This document shows positions 1 to 10,700 of a stretch of DNA of 64,000 nt, piece after piece (position 1 is the first letter of the stretch; each line of letters starts with the position of its first letter). Origin of the DNA: Variovorax sp. Root473 (GTDB lineage Bacteria > Pseudomonadota > Gammaproteobacteria > Burkholderiales > Burkholderiaceae_C); assembly GCF_001426505.1 (NCBI RefSeq), contig NZ_LMEV01000001.1:1-64000 (forward strand). Reading direction: 5' to 3'. The notes under the pieces are model-generated. The model did no database searches, was not told the origin of the DNA, and saw only the letters and a program-made list of their open reading frames with translations. The translations under genes and the position numbers were made by a program.

Positions 1-437
1 GTGACGATCCAGAAGCAGGTGCTCGACCTGATCCAGAGCCTGGTCAAGGAGATGGGCATGGCCTTGATCCTCATCTCGCACGACCTCGGCGTGATTGCCA
101 GCAGCGTGCAGCGCATGCTCGTGATGTACGGCGGCAGCGCCGTGGAAAGCGGCCCGACCGACGCGGTCTTTGCCGACCGCGCCCACCCCTACACGCACGG
201 CCTGTTCGCGGCGCGCCCCGCGCTCGGCGCCGTGCGCGCGGGCCGGCTGCCCACCATCCGCGGCAGCGTGCCCGAGCTGGTCGACATCCCGCGCGGCTGC
301 GGCTTCGCGGGCCGCTGCGACTTCACCACGGACGCCTGCCACACCACGAAGCCGCCGGTGGCCCGCCAATCCAACGGCCATGCGGTGAGCTGCCTGCACC
401 TCGACGCCGTCGCCGCGCACGCCACGCGGGCCGCCGC

Positions 438-441
<4 letters not shown>
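1..441 (+). CDS. Oligopeptide/dipeptide ABC transporter ATP-binding protein (DppD/OppD-like), 3' part only
   Basis: Only the last 146 codons are in the window; the GTG at position 1 is an internal valine, because the visible residues start with VTIQ, the end of an ABC D-loop. The H-loop (LISHDL, about residues 23-28 of the visible part) is followed by the C-terminal domain of peptide-type importers, including the HPYTHGL motif and a four-cysteine cluster (CGFAGRC, then two more Cys) known from DppD/OppD. It would hydrolyse ATP at the inner membrane to drive peptide- or amide-type solute uptake. Its stop overlaps the start of the partner ATPase by four bases (ATGA), so the two are translationally coupled. 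The substrate cannot be told from this fragment. Confidence 0.9.
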
Positions 442-1265
<824 letters not shown>

Positions 1266-1268
1266 GCT

Positions 1269-1288
1269 CGATCGGTCTGAACCGATCG
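1269..1288. promoter_or_regulatory. Perfect 8-bp inverted repeat between ATPase and binding-protein genes
   Basis: CGATCGGT, a CTGA loop, then ACCGATCG, in the 54-bp gap before the binding-protein gene. The following TTTT is short and displaced, so it is a poor terminator. It could be a processing or attenuation hairpin that raises binding-protein mRNA relative to the ATPases, or an operator. Only the repeat itself is seen; the role is inferred. Confidence 0.5.
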
Positions 1289-1319
1289 CCCTACTTTTGT
1301 CTTCCAGGAGAACCACAGA

Positions 1320-2813
1320 ATGTTGAAGCGACGCACCCTCATGGGCACCGCCATCGCCGCCGCGATCCCCGGCGCCTTTCCGCTGTTCGCGCAGGCCCAG
1401 ACCGGCAAGAACATGCTGACCATCGGCATGCCGCTGGAACCGCCGGGCCTGGACCCGACGACCGCCGCCGCCTCGGCCATTGCCGAGATCGCGCACTACA
1501 ACATCTTCGAGACGCTGACCAAGATCAACGCCGACGGCAGCGTCACGCCGCTGCTGGCCGAGAGCTGGACCGCGTCGCCCGACCTCAAGACCCACACCTT
1601 CAAGCTGCGCAAGGGCGTGAAGTTCGAGAACGGCGAGGCCTTCGATGCCGCCGCCGTCAAGTTCAGCTTCGAGCGCGCCGCCGGCGAGAAGAGCACCAAC
1701 AAGGACAAGCGCTTCTTCAGCGAGATCAGCCTGAAGACGCCCGACGCCGACACGGTGGTCATCACCACCGCGCAACCCAACCCCGACCTGCTGTTCATGC
1801 TCGGCCAGGCCACGGCCTGCATCGTCGAGCCCAAGAGCGCCGACACCAACGCCACCAGGCCCGTGGGTACCGGCCCCTACAAGCTCGACAGCTGGCAGCG
1901 CGGCTCGGCCTGTTCGCTGGTGAAGTCGCCGACGTACCGCAATCCGGCGCTGGCCAAGGTCAACAAGTTCGTCTTCAAGTTCATGTCCGACTCGGCCGCG
2001 CAGACCGCGGCGCTGATGGCCGGCGACATCGACATCTTCCCGCGCGCCGGCACGCGCAGCGTGGGCCAGTTCCGCGCCAACCCGCGCTTCCGCGTGCTCG
2101 AAGTGGGCACGCGCAGCAAGGTGATCCTGGCCATCAACAACAAGCGCAAGCCGCTGGACGACGTGCGCGTGCGCCGCGCGATCCTGGCCGCGGTGGACCG
2201 CAACGTGGTGATCCAGGGCGCGGCCGACGGTTTCGGCAAGGCCATCGGCAGCCACTACCCGATCGGTGCACCGGGTTATGTCGACACCACCGGCATCAAC
2301 CCCTTCGACATCGCCAAGGCGAAGAAGCTGCTGGCCGACGCGGGCGTGAAGACGCCGCTCGAACTGCGCATGACGCTGCCGCCGCCTTCGTATGCACGCC
2401 AAGGCGGCGAAGTGATCGCGGCGCAGCTCGCGGCCATCGGCATCAACGTGAAGATCCAGAACGTCGAATGGGCGCAGTGGCTCAGCGGCACCTTCGGCGG
2501 CGGGCACGACTTCGACCTGAGCATCGTGGCGCACGTGGAGCCCTTCGACCTCGTGAAGTACACCGAGCCCGACTACTACTGGGGCTACGACTCCAAGAAA
2601 TTCCGCGACCTGTACGCCTCGGTGCAGAGCGAGCCCGACGAGAAGAAGCGCAACGCGCTGCTCGGCGAGGCGCAGAAGATGCTCGCGACCGACGCGGTCA
2701 ACGGCTTCCTGTTCCAGGCCGTGTTCCCCACGGTCGCGCGCAAGGAAGTGAAGGGCCTGTGGCCGAACATGCCGATCGTCGCGAACGACCTGGCCGCGAT
2801 CTCGTGGGGTTGA
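1320..2813 (+). CDS. Periplasmic solute-binding protein of a peptide-type ABC importer (SBP family 5)
   Basis: 497 residues. The N-terminus MLKRRTLMGTAIAAAI...AQAQ is a signal peptide with two arginines followed by a hydrophobic stretch; RRTLMG is compatible with Tat export as well as Sec. The mature part has the family-5 features: MPLEPPGLDPTT near the start, ALLAESW-type LLAESW, and KLRKGVKFENGEAFDAAAVKFSFER. It should capture the substrate in the periplasm and deliver it to the transporter whose ATPases are encoded just upstream. An AGGAG ribosome site at 1306-1310 sets the start. In the same direction follow amidase, aldehyde dehydrogenase and hydroxyacid dehydrogenase genes, so the ligand may be an amide rather than a peptide (inference). 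Confidence 0.92.
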   Translation: MLKRRTLMGTAIAAAIPGAFPLFAQAQTGKNMLTIGMPLEPPGLDPTTAAASAIAEIAHYNIFETLTKINADGSVTPLLAESWTASPDLKTHTFKLRKGVKFENGEAFDAAAVKFSFERAAGEKSTNKDKRFFSEISLKTPDADTVVITTAQPNPDLLFMLGQATACIVEPKSADTNATRPVGTGPYKLDSWQRGSACSLVKSPTYRNPALAKVNKFVFKFMSDSAAQTAALMAGDIDIFPRAGTRSVGQFRANPRFRVLEVGTRSKVILAINNKRKPLDDVRVRRAILAAVDRNVVIQGAADGFGKAIGSHYPIGAPGYVDTTGINPFDIAKAKKLLADAGVKTPLELRMTLPPPSYARQGGEVIAAQLAAIGINVKIQNVEWAQWLSGTFGGGHDFDLSIVAHVEPFDLVKYTEPDYYWGYDSKKFRDLYASVQSEPDEKKRNALLGEAQKMLATDAVNGFLFQAVFPTVARKEVKGLWPNMPIVANDLAAISWG

Positions 2814-2820
2814 TGCTGCC

Positions 2821-4221
2821 ATGACGAAGCCTCTTTACGCCCTGGGCGTGCAGGAACTGCACGCCGCCTACGCCGCCAAGGAACTCTCGCCGGTCGAGGT
2901 GACGCGCGCGGTCAACGAGCGCATCGCGGCCTGCGAGCCGCAACTGCGCGCCACCTGGCTGTTCCGCCCCGAAGCCGCGCTCGAACAGGCGCGCGCCTCC
3001 GAACAACGCTGGCTCGCCGGCGCGCCGCGCGGCGCGCTCGACGGCGTGCCCGTGACCATCAAGGAAAACCTCGCGACCGAAGGCGACCCGATGCCGCTGG
3101 GCACCGCCGCCTACGCGCTCGTGCCGATGACCTACGACTCGCCGCCCGCCGCGCGCCTGAAGGCCGACGGCACGGTGATGGTCGCCAAGACCACGATGCC
3201 CGACCTGGGCATGCTGTCGTCGGGCCTGTCGAGCTTTCATGACCTCTCGCGCAACCCGTGGGACACCTCGCGCACGCCGGGCGGCTCCAGCGCGGGTGCG
3301 GGTGCCGCTGCAGCCGCGGGCTACGGTCCGCTGCACGTGGGCACCGACATCGGCGGCTCGCTGCGCCTGCCGGCCAGCTGGTGCGGCATCTTCACGCTCA
3401 AGCCCAGCTTCGGCCGCATTCCGCTGAGCTCGCCCTACATGGGCCGCTGCGCCGGCCCGATGACGCGCACCGTGGCCGACGCGGCGCTGATGATGGCCTC
3501 GGTCGCGCAACCCGACGACCGCGACTATTCCGAGCTGCCGGCACCGGCCATCGACTGGAACGCCTTCGAGGTCGATCCGTCCTTCCTCAAGGGCAAGCGC
3601 GTGGCGTTGCACATGGACGCCGGCTGCGGCCTGCCGCTCGATCCGCAGATCGCACAGGCCGTGCGCGATGCCGCCAGGCGCATCGAGGCGGCCGGCGCGC
3701 ACGTCGAGGAAATCCCCGCCTTCATGACGCCGCAGATGCTGCAAGGCATGGACCACTTCTGGCGCATGCGCTCCTGCCTCGACATGCAGGCCATGACGGC
3801 CGAGCAGCGCGCGAAGATCCTGCCGTACATCCGCGAGTGGGCCGAGAGCGCGGCCGGCTTCTCGGGCGCGCACGTCTTCGACGGCTACAGCCAGTTCGTC
3901 GCCACGCGCGCGGCCACGATCGCCGCCACCAAGGCCTACGACTTCGTGATCTCGCCCGTGTCGCCCAACATGCCCGCGCCCGCGGACCATGCCTCACCCA
4001 CCAATGACCCGATGCGGCCGCTGGAACACATCGGCTTCACGGTGCCCTACAACATGTCGGAGCAGCCGGCGGCGTCGATCAACTGCGGCTACTCGGCCGA
4101 AGGCTTGCCCATCGGCCTGCAGGTGGCCGGCCGCCGCTTCGACGACCTGGGCGTACTGCAGTTCAGCCGCGCCTTCGAGCAGATCCGCGACGCACAACAC
4201 CCCTGGCCCGAACCGAAGTGA
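2821..4221 (+). CDS. Amidase (amidase-signature family)
   Basis: 466 residues. The Ser-cisSer-Lys triad can be placed: Lys81 in VTIKENL, Ser156 in GGSSAGAG and Ser180 in GTDIGGSLR. The spacings of 75 and 24 equal those in fatty acid amide hydrolase (K142, S217, S241). No signal peptide is visible, so it is cytoplasmic and would hydrolyse a C-N amide bond of an imported compound to a carboxylate plus ammonia or amine. The start is seven bases after the binding-protein stop, which implies one operon with the transporter. GatA-like transamidosome function is unlikely because no gatB or gatC is nearby. The natural substrate is unknown. Confidence 0.9.
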   Translation: MTKPLYALGVQELHAAYAAKELSPVEVTRAVNERIAACEPQLRATWLFRPEAALEQARASEQRWLAGAPRGALDGVPVTIKENLATEGDPMPLGTAAYALVPMTYDSPPAARLKADGTVMVAKTTMPDLGMLSSGLSSFHDLSRNPWDTSRTPGGSSAGAGAAAAAGYGPLHVGTDIGGSLRLPASWCGIFTLKPSFGRIPLSSPYMGRCAGPMTRTVADAALMMASVAQPDDRDYSELPAPAIDWNAFEVDPSFLKGKRVALHMDAGCGLPLDPQIAQAVRDAARRIEAAGAHVEEIPAFMTPQMLQGMDHFWRMRSCLDMQAMTAEQRAKILPYIREWAESAAGFSGAHVFDGYSQFVATRAATIAATKAYDFVISPVSPNMPAPADHASPTNDPMRPLEHIGFTVPYNMSEQPAASINCGYSAEGLPIGLQVAGRRFDDLGVLQFSRAFEQIRDAQHPWPEPK

Positions 4222-4246
4222 CCGGCCGCAAGGAGACACACATTCC

Positions 4247-5695
4247 ATGAATGCCACCCACTACATCGACGGCCGCCGCGTAGCGTCCGAAGACAACGCC
4301 ACCATCGACGTGATCGACCCGAGCGACGGCCAGAAATTCGGCGAAATTGCGCGCGGCACCGCTGCCGACATCGACGCCGCCGTGCGCGCCGCGCGCCAGG
4401 CCATGGGCGAGCATTTCGACGGCCCCTGGGGCGCCACCACCGCGCTGGAGCGCGGCCGGCTGCTCGCCAAGCTCGGCGCCGCCGTGATGCAGCACCACGA
4501 AGAACTCGCCCAGCTCGAGGCACGCGACACCGGCAAGGCGCTGCGCGTGGCGCGCAACGACGCGACCGCGCTGGCGCGCTACTTCGAGTACTACGCCGGT
4601 GCCTGCGACAAGCTGCACGGCGACACCCTGCCCTACGAACGCGGCTACACCGTGCTCACCGTGCGCATCCCGCATGGCGTGACGGGCCACATCATTCCCT
4701 GGAACTACCCGATGCAGATCGCGGGCCGCAGCGTGGGCGCCTCGCTCGCTGCGGGCAATGCCTGCGTGGTGAAGCCGGCGGAAGACGCGAGCCTCTCGCT
4801 GCTGCGCCTGGCCGAGATCGCGACCGAGGTTGGCTTTCCGGCCGGTGCGCTCAACGTGGTCACGGGCTACGGCAAGGAAGCCGGCGCCGCGCTGTGCGCG
4901 CACCCCGGCATCGACCACATCTCGTTCACCGGCTCGACCATGACCGGCCGCAGCGTCGGCCTGGCCGCCGCCGAGCGCCACTGCCCGGTGACGCTGGAGC
5001 TGGGCGGCAAGTCGCCGCAGATCGTGTTCGCCGACGCCGACCTCGACGCGGCCGAACCGGTGCTGCTCAACGCCATCATCCAGAACGCCGGCCAGACCTG
5101 CTCGGCGGGCAGCCGCGTGCTGGTCGAGCAATCGGTGTACGAAGAGGTCGTGCAGCGGCTCGCCAAGCGCTTCACCGCCGTGCGCGCGGGCACGCCCGCC
5201 GAAGACCTGGACATGGGTCCGCTCATCAACGAGAAGCAGTTCCGCCAGGTGCGCGACATGGTCGCCACCGCCGAGGCGCAGGGCATGAAGGTGGCCGCGC
5301 GCGGCGCGGTGTCGCCGCAGGCGCCGTCCACCGGCTACTACCAGGAAGCCGTGCTGTTCCGCGACGTGCCGCACGACAGCGACCTGGCCCAGCGCGAGGT
5401 CTTCGGCCCCGTGCTGGCCGTGATGCCTTTCGCCGACGAGGCCGAGGCGGTGCGCCTGGCCAACGGCACTGACTTCGGCCTGGTAGCCGGCGTGTGGACG
5501 CGCGACGGCGCGCGCCAGCTGCGCATGGCGCACAAGCTGCACTGCGGCCAGGTCTTCGTCAACAATTACGGCGCAGCGGGTGGTGTAGAACTGCCCTTCG
5601 GCGGCGTGAAATCGAGCGGCTTCGGCCGCGAAAAGGGCTTCGAGGCCCTGCTCGGTTTCACGACCCTCAAGACCATCGCCATCAAGCACGGATGA
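4247..5695 (+). CDS. NAD(P)-dependent aldehyde dehydrogenase
   Basis: 482 residues, complete ALDH fold. Asn153 of PWNYP, Glu251 of LELGGKSP and the catalytic Cys285 of GQTCSAGSR are all present, and the C-terminal part contains PFGGVKSSGFGREKG. It oxidises an aldehyde to the acid with NAD(P)+. I chose the ATG at 4247 because AAGGAG lies about 11 bases upstream and translation there begins just before the usual YIDGRRV segment; the frame stays open upstream but overlaps the amidase gene. In the operon it probably acts on an aldehyde formed from the amidase product or from the hydroxyacid dehydrogenase encoded downstream (inference). Confidence 0.93.
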   Translation: MNATHYIDGRRVASEDNATIDVIDPSDGQKFGEIARGTAADIDAAVRAARQAMGEHFDGPWGATTALERGRLLAKLGAAVMQHHEELAQLEARDTGKALRVARNDATALARYFEYYAGACDKLHGDTLPYERGYTVLTVRIPHGVTGHIIPWNYPMQIAGRSVGASLAAGNACVVKPAEDASLSLLRLAEIATEVGFPAGALNVVTGYGKEAGAALCAHPGIDHISFTGSTMTGRSVGLAAAERHCPVTLELGGKSPQIVFADADLDAAEPVLLNAIIQNAGQTCSAGSRVLVEQSVYEEVVQRLAKRFTAVRAGTPAEDLDMGPLINEKQFRQVRDMVATAEAQGMKVAARGAVSPQAPSTGYYQEAVLFRDVPHDSDLAQREVFGPVLAVMPFADEAEAVRLANGTDFGLVAGVWTRDGARQLRMAHKLHCGQVFVNNYGAAGGVELPFGGVKSSGFGREKGFEALLGFTTLKTIAIKHG

Positions 5696-5699
5696 ATCC

Positions 5700-6590
5700 A
5701 TGACCACTTCTGAACAACAAACCCCGCGCAAGGTCGGCCTCGTCGGCGTCGGCCTGATGGGCCACGGCATCGCCAGCAACATCGTCAAGCACGGCCACCA
5801 GCTCACGGTGCTGGAGCACGCAGGCAACCAGCCGATCGACGACCTGCTGAAGGCCGGCGCCACCTCGGTGAAAGACGTGGCCGCGCTGGCCGCGCAGGTC
5901 GATGTGCTGATCCTGTGCGTCACCGGCACGCCGCAGGTCGAGGCCGTGATGCTCGGCGACCAGGGCGCGTTGACGACCCTGCGCCCCGGCACCGTGGTGA
6001 TCGACTGCTCCACCGCCGTGCCTGCCTCCACCGCCAAGGTCGCGCAGGCCGTGCACGCCAAGGGCGGCCGCTTCCTCGACACGCCGATGACCCGCACTGC
6101 CAAGGAGGCCGCCGAAGGCCGCCTCAACCTGCTGGTGGGCGGCGACGCCGAGGTGCTGGCCTCGTGCCTGCCGCTGCTGCGTTGCTTTGCCGAGAACGTC
6201 ACCCACGTCGGCGATGTCGGCGCGGGCCATGCGATGAAGCTGTTGCACAACTTCGTGTCGCTGGGCACCGTCGCGCTGCTGTGCGAAGCCGCGGCCTGCG
6301 CGCAGCGCGCCGGCGTGAAACCCGAGGTGTTCGTGGACGTGCTCGCCAAGGGCGGCGGCAACGGCGTGGCACTGGAACGCCTCAAGCCCAAACTGCTGAC
6401 GGGCAGCACCGATTCGCTGAAGTTCTCGATGGCGAATGCGAAGAAGGACCTGGGGTATTACAACGACATGGCGGCGCAGTCGTCTTCGGGCCACGGCATT
6501 GCACAGGCTGTGGATGCCTTGCTGGCGCACGGCGTCGAAGTGTTCGGGCCGGATCGCATGGTGCTCGATCTGGTCGAAGCGCTGCGCTGA
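5700..6590 (+). CDS. NAD(P)-binding beta-hydroxyacid dehydrogenase (3-hydroxyisobutyrate dehydrogenase family)
   Basis: 296 residues. N-terminal Rossmann motif GVGLMG at about 16-21, the family DCST motif at 102-105, a DTPMTRTAKEAAEG segment at 127-140 where relatives have D-A-P-V-S-G-G, and the catalytic lysine Lys180 in GAGHAMKLLHN with Asn184. The family includes 3-hydroxyisobutyrate, tartronate semialdehyde and 6-phosphogluconate dehydrogenases, so reversible oxidation of a beta-hydroxyacid to a semialdehyde is expected. It starts four bases after the aldehyde dehydrogenase stop and is the last gene of the amide-utilisation operon. The exact substrate is open. Confidence 0.88.
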   Translation: MTTSEQQTPRKVGLVGVGLMGHGIASNIVKHGHQLTVLEHAGNQPIDDLLKAGATSVKDVAALAAQVDVLILCVTGTPQVEAVMLGDQGALTTLRPGTVVIDCSTAVPASTAKVAQAVHAKGGRFLDTPMTRTAKEAAEGRLNLLVGGDAEVLASCLPLLRCFAENVTHVGDVGAGHAMKLLHNFVSLGTVALLCEAAACAQRAGVKPEVFVDVLAKGGGNGVALERLKPKLLTGSTDSLKFSMANAKKDLGYYNDMAAQSSSGHGIAQAVDALLAHGVEVFGPDRMVLDLVEALR

Positions 6591-6598
6591 CATTCTTC

Positions 6599-6631
6599 GG
6601 GGCGATGCTCCTGTCGGCGGGAGCGCGCCCC
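6599..6631. terminator. Possible bidirectional terminator hairpin
   Basis: Between two convergent genes: GGGGCG and CGCCCC arms enclose inner arms GCTCC and GGAGC with an 8-base loop, about 11 paired bases with a small bulge. There is no T-run, so intrinsic termination is uncertain; position between convergent stops supports the call. Confidence 0.4.
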
Positions 6632-6640
6632 CGATGGCTC

Positions 6641-7528
6641 CTACGGCATCCCTCGCGCCAGCAGATGGTCGACCAACCGCCGCTGCGGAAAACTCAACGC
6701 CTCCTGCCGCGTACACAGGTACATCCGGCGTGAAGCCCACGCATCGGTGAGGTTGATGAAGCGCAGCTTCATCTCCTTGCGGTAAGTCACCGCGGCGCCC
6801 TCGGGCAGGATGCCCACGCCCATCCCTGCTTCGATCATCCGGCACACAGCTTCGAAGCTCTTCACCCGCACGCGCAGGCGCAGCACCTTGCGCGCGCTCA
6901 TCGCGGCGTCTTCCATGGTGCGGGAGATGGCGGAGTCGTCTTCGAGCCCCACGAAGTCGAAGTCGAGCAGTTCCTCGAACGACACCTCGCGACCGCGCAA
7001 GGGATGCTTCTGGGGCGCGATCGCCACGAGCCGGTCGGTGCGGTACGGAATGAAGTGCAGCGCCGGGTCGGCGGCCTCGCTGGTGATCACGCCCACGTCG
7101 GCCTGGCGGTCGCGGATGGCCTGCACGATGTAGACGCTGCGGTGCTCTTCCACGCTCACGCGGATCTCGGGGTAGCGCACGCGAAAGCTGGCCACGTCGT
7201 CGGGCAGGAACTGGCCCATCGCCGACGCGTTGGCATGCAACCGCACGCGACCGGTGGCGCCCTGCGCGTAGTCCGAGAGGTCGGCGCGCATGCGGTCCAC
7301 GTCGCGCAGGATCTGGCGCGCGTGCATGGCCAGCGACTCGCCCGCGCCCGTGGGCGTGACGCCCTTGGAGGTGCGGTTGAGCAGCCCCACGCCGAGCTGG
7401 CTTTCGAGGATGGCCAGGCGCCGGCTCGCGGCCGACAGCACCATGTGGCTCTCGGCGGCGGCCTTCGACAGGCTGCCGTGCTCAATGGCGCGCAGGAACA
7501 GCGCCAGCGAATCCAGGTCGGGTCTCAT
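6641..7528 (-). CDS. LysR-family transcriptional regulator
   Basis: 295 residues from the ATG at 7528 (MRPDLDSLALFLRAIE). The N-terminal winged helix-turn-helix contains SLSKAAAESHMVLSAASRRLAILESQLGV split by the usual turn, followed by LLNRTSKGVTPTGAGE; the rest is the periplasmic-binding-like effector domain (RVRLHANASAMGQF onward). An alternative ATG at 7555 would add nine residues. It is divergent from the indolepyruvate oxidoreductase gene and convergent with the amide operon, so the 263-bp divergent gap is the likely site of autoregulation and of control of the oxidoreductase gene. The effector ligand is unknown. Confidence 0.9.
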   Translation of the reverse strand: MRPDLDSLALFLRAIEHGSLSKAAAESHMVLSAASRRLAILESQLGVGLLNRTSKGVTPTGAGESLAMHARQILRDVDRMRADLSDYAQGATGRVRLHANASAMGQFLPDDVASFRVRYPEIRVSVEEHRSVYIVQAIRDRQADVGVITSEAADPALHFIPYRTDRLVAIAPQKHPLRGREVSFEELLDFDFVGLEDDSAISRTMEDAAMSARKVLRLRVRVKSFEAVCRMIEAGMGVGILPEGAAVTYRKEMKLRFINLTDAWASRRMYLCTRQEALSFPQRRLVDHLLARGMP

Positions 7529-7563
7529 CGGGTTCTCGGTCGATCGGGCGGACATTGTCGGGC

Positions 7564-7580
7564 CTGTGCGCTGGGCACAG
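7564..7580. promoter_or_regulatory. Inverted repeat in the LysR / oxidoreductase divergent region
   Basis: CTGTGC, five bases, GCACAG. It lies 36 bp upstream of the lysR start in the 7529-7791 divergent gap, where LysR proteins usually bind dyads. The core is not a textbook T-N11-A box (the outer T and A are 13 apart), so it is only a candidate operator. I see no other clear signal in this gap apart from a GGAG at about 7777-7780 serving the downstream gene. Confidence 0.4.
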
Positions 7581-7791
7581 CCTAGCCGAAGGTCTTTCGG
7601 CGAATCGACTTGGGCGACGATGGTTCTTCCGGAATGCGGGTTTCCCCCTCGAAACGAAGAAGCACTTTCGGGCGGCGGTGCGAAAGAATCGTCGCTGTCT
7701 CGGCGGCAACCCCGGCGAGGCGTGTCGCGGGCCGGCCCTCTACCGGGGCCACGCCCGCATTCCACGAGTCCTACCCGGAGTCTTTTCTCTC

Positions 7792-10700
7792 ATGGCAACC
7801 CACGAACTCGCCAGCGTTGCGCTGGACGACAAATACACGGCCACCGAAGGCCGGATCTATCTGAGCGGTATTCAGGCGCTGGTGCGCCTCATGCTCGTGC
7901 AGAAATGGCGCGACCAGCAGGCCGGCCTGAACACCGCGGGCTTCGTCTCGGGCTACCGCGGCTCGCCGCTCGGCGGCCTGGACGAGGCGCTGTGGAAAGC
8001 CCAGCCGCAGCTCGAAGCCAACGCCGTCAAGTTCCTGCCCGGCGTGAACGAAGAGCTGGCCGCCACCGCCGTGTGGGGCACGCAGCAGGTGCACCTGACC
8101 GGCGAGAGCGCGGTCGACGGCGTGTTCGCCATGTGGTACGGCAAGGCGCCCGGCGTGGACCGCTGCGGCGACGTGTTCAAGCACATGAGCCACGCGGGCA
8201 CCTCGCCCAAGGGCGGCATCCTGCTGGTGGCGGGCGACGACCACGGCGCGTCGTCGTCCACCCTGCCCAACCAGAGCGACCACCTGTTCGCCGCGTCGAT
8301 GATCCCCATGCTCTACCCGCAGAGCGTGGAGGAATACATCGAGCTGGGCCTGCACGGCTTTGCGATGTCGCGCTTTGCCGGCCTGCCGGTCGGCTTCAAG
8401 GCGCTGGCCGACACGGTGGAATCGTCGGGCTCCATTGCCGCTGGCGCGCTCGACGTGCACACGCGGCTGCCGAAAGACTTCGTGTTCCCGCCCGGCGGCG
8501 TGCATGCGCGGCTGTCGACCGACACGCTCGGCGTGCAGGCGCGCAAGCAGGAGGCGCTGATGCAGGACTACAAGATCTACGCCGCCATCGCCTACGCGCG
8601 CGAGAACCGCCTGAACCGCGTGACCATCGATTCGCCTCAGGCGCGGCTGGGCATCGTGGCCTCGGGCAAGTCGTACCGCGACGTGCTCGAAGCGCTGGAA
8701 GAACTCGGCATCGACGCCGACGAGGCTGCGCGCATCGGCATCCGCCTGTTCAAGGTGTCGATGCCCTGGCCGCTGGAGCCCGACTCGATCCGCGAGTTTG
8801 CCGACGGGCTCGAAGAAATTTTGGTGGTCGAAGAGAAGCGCCAGATCGTCGAGTACCAGCTCAAGGAGCACCTGTACAACTGGCGCGAGAACGTGCGCCC
8901 GCGCGTGATCGGCAAGTTCGACGAACAGGGTGAATGGGGCGCGCACCCGCGCGGCCAGTGGCTGCTGCCGGCCACGGCCGATTTCTCGGTGGCGCAGATC
9001 GCGCGCGTCATCGCCGGGCGCGTGGCGCGCTTTCACACCAGCGACCGCATCCGCATGCGGCTGGCGATCCTCGACGCGAAAGACGTGGTGCTCGGCAAGG
9101 CCGTGGCCACGCCCTCGCGCCCGGCCTGGTACTGCGCGGGCTGCCCGCACAACACCTCGACCAAGGTGCCCGAAGGCAGCCTGGCGCTCGCGGGCATCGG
9201 CTGCCATGTGATGGCCACCGCCATCTACCCCGAGCACAACCGCACCACCACGCACATGGGCGGCGAAGGCGCGCCCTGGCTGGGGCAGGCGTGGTTCTCC
9301 AAGCGCAAGCATGTGTTCGCGAACCTCGGCGACGGCACCTACTACCACTCGGGATCGCTGGCCATCCGCGCGGCCGTGGCGGCGGGCGTGAACATCACCT
9401 ACAAGATCCTCTACAACGACGCGGTCGCGATGACGGGCGGGCAGCCGGTCGACGGGCCGATCACCGTGCCGCGCATTGCGCACCAGGTGGCGGCCGAAGG
9501 CGTGAAGCGCATCGCGCTGGTGGCCGAGGACCCGACGCGCTGGGCCGACCGCAGCCTGCTGCCGCCCGACCGCGACGGCCTCTTTGCGCTGAGCGTGCAC
9601 CACCGCGACGACATGGACGCGGTGCAGCGCGAGCTGCGCGGCTTCGAGGGCGTGTCGGTGCTGATCTACGACCAGGTGTGCGCGGCCGAGAAGCGCCGCC
9701 GCCGCAAGAAGGGCGAGTTTCCGCCCGCCGCGCGGCGCGTGTTCATCAACGACGCGGTGTGCGAGGGCTGCGGCGACTGCGGTGAGCAGTCGAACTGCAC
9801 CGCGCTGCTACCGAAGCAGACTGACCTGGGCCTGAAGCGCAGCGTCGACCAGAGCGCGTGCAACGCCGACGAGTCGTGCATCAAGGGCTTCTGCCCGAGC
9901 TTCGTGACGGTCGAGGGCGTGAAGCCGCGCAAGCACGCACCCGTGGCCGTGAAGGCCGCCGAGGAACCCGCCCTGCCCGCACCGGCGCCGCTCGTGCTCG
10001 AAGGCATGCACAACATCCTCATCACCGGCATCGGCGGCACGGGCGTGATCACCATCGGTGCGCTGATCGGCATGGCGGCGCACCTCGAAGGCAAGGGCGT
10101 GAGCGTGCTCGACATGACGGGCATGTCGCAGAAGAACGGCTCGGTCACGTCGCACGTGCGCATCGCGCGCGACGCGGCGCAGCTGAAGGCGCAGCGCATT
10201 CCCACCGGCGAGGCCGACCTGATCCTGGGCTGCGACATGCTCACGGCCGGCGCGCCCGACGCCATCGCGCGCATGCGGCCGGGCCGCACCTACGCGCTGG
10301 TCAACACCTTCGAGCAACCGACGGGGCACTTCGCGCAGCAGCCCGACTGGGAGTTTCCAGCGACGCAGGTGCGTGCGCTCATCGAGGAATCGGTGGAAGG
10401 CCGCGCCGACTTCATCGACGCCACGCAACTGGCCACGCGCCTCATGGGTGACGCCATCGCGGCCAACCTGTTCCTGCTGGGCTTCGCGTTCCAGAAGGGG
10501 TTCGTGCCGCTGTCGGCGCAGGCGCTCGACAAGGCCATCGAGATCAACGGCGTGGCCGTGAAGGCCAACCAGGCCGCGTTCCGCTGGGGCCGCAAGGCGG
10601 CGCTCGACCTCGCGGCGGTCACGCGCCAGGCCGCGCCGGCGCAGGTGGTGTCGCTGCAAAAGCCCCAGAGCTTCGAGGCGCTGGTGGCCGACCGCACCGC

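Noticed and set aside
2821..4221. GatA subunit of the tRNA amidotransferase
   Set aside because: No gatB or gatC gene is adjacent, and the gene is embedded in an uptake operon with catabolic dehydrogenases.
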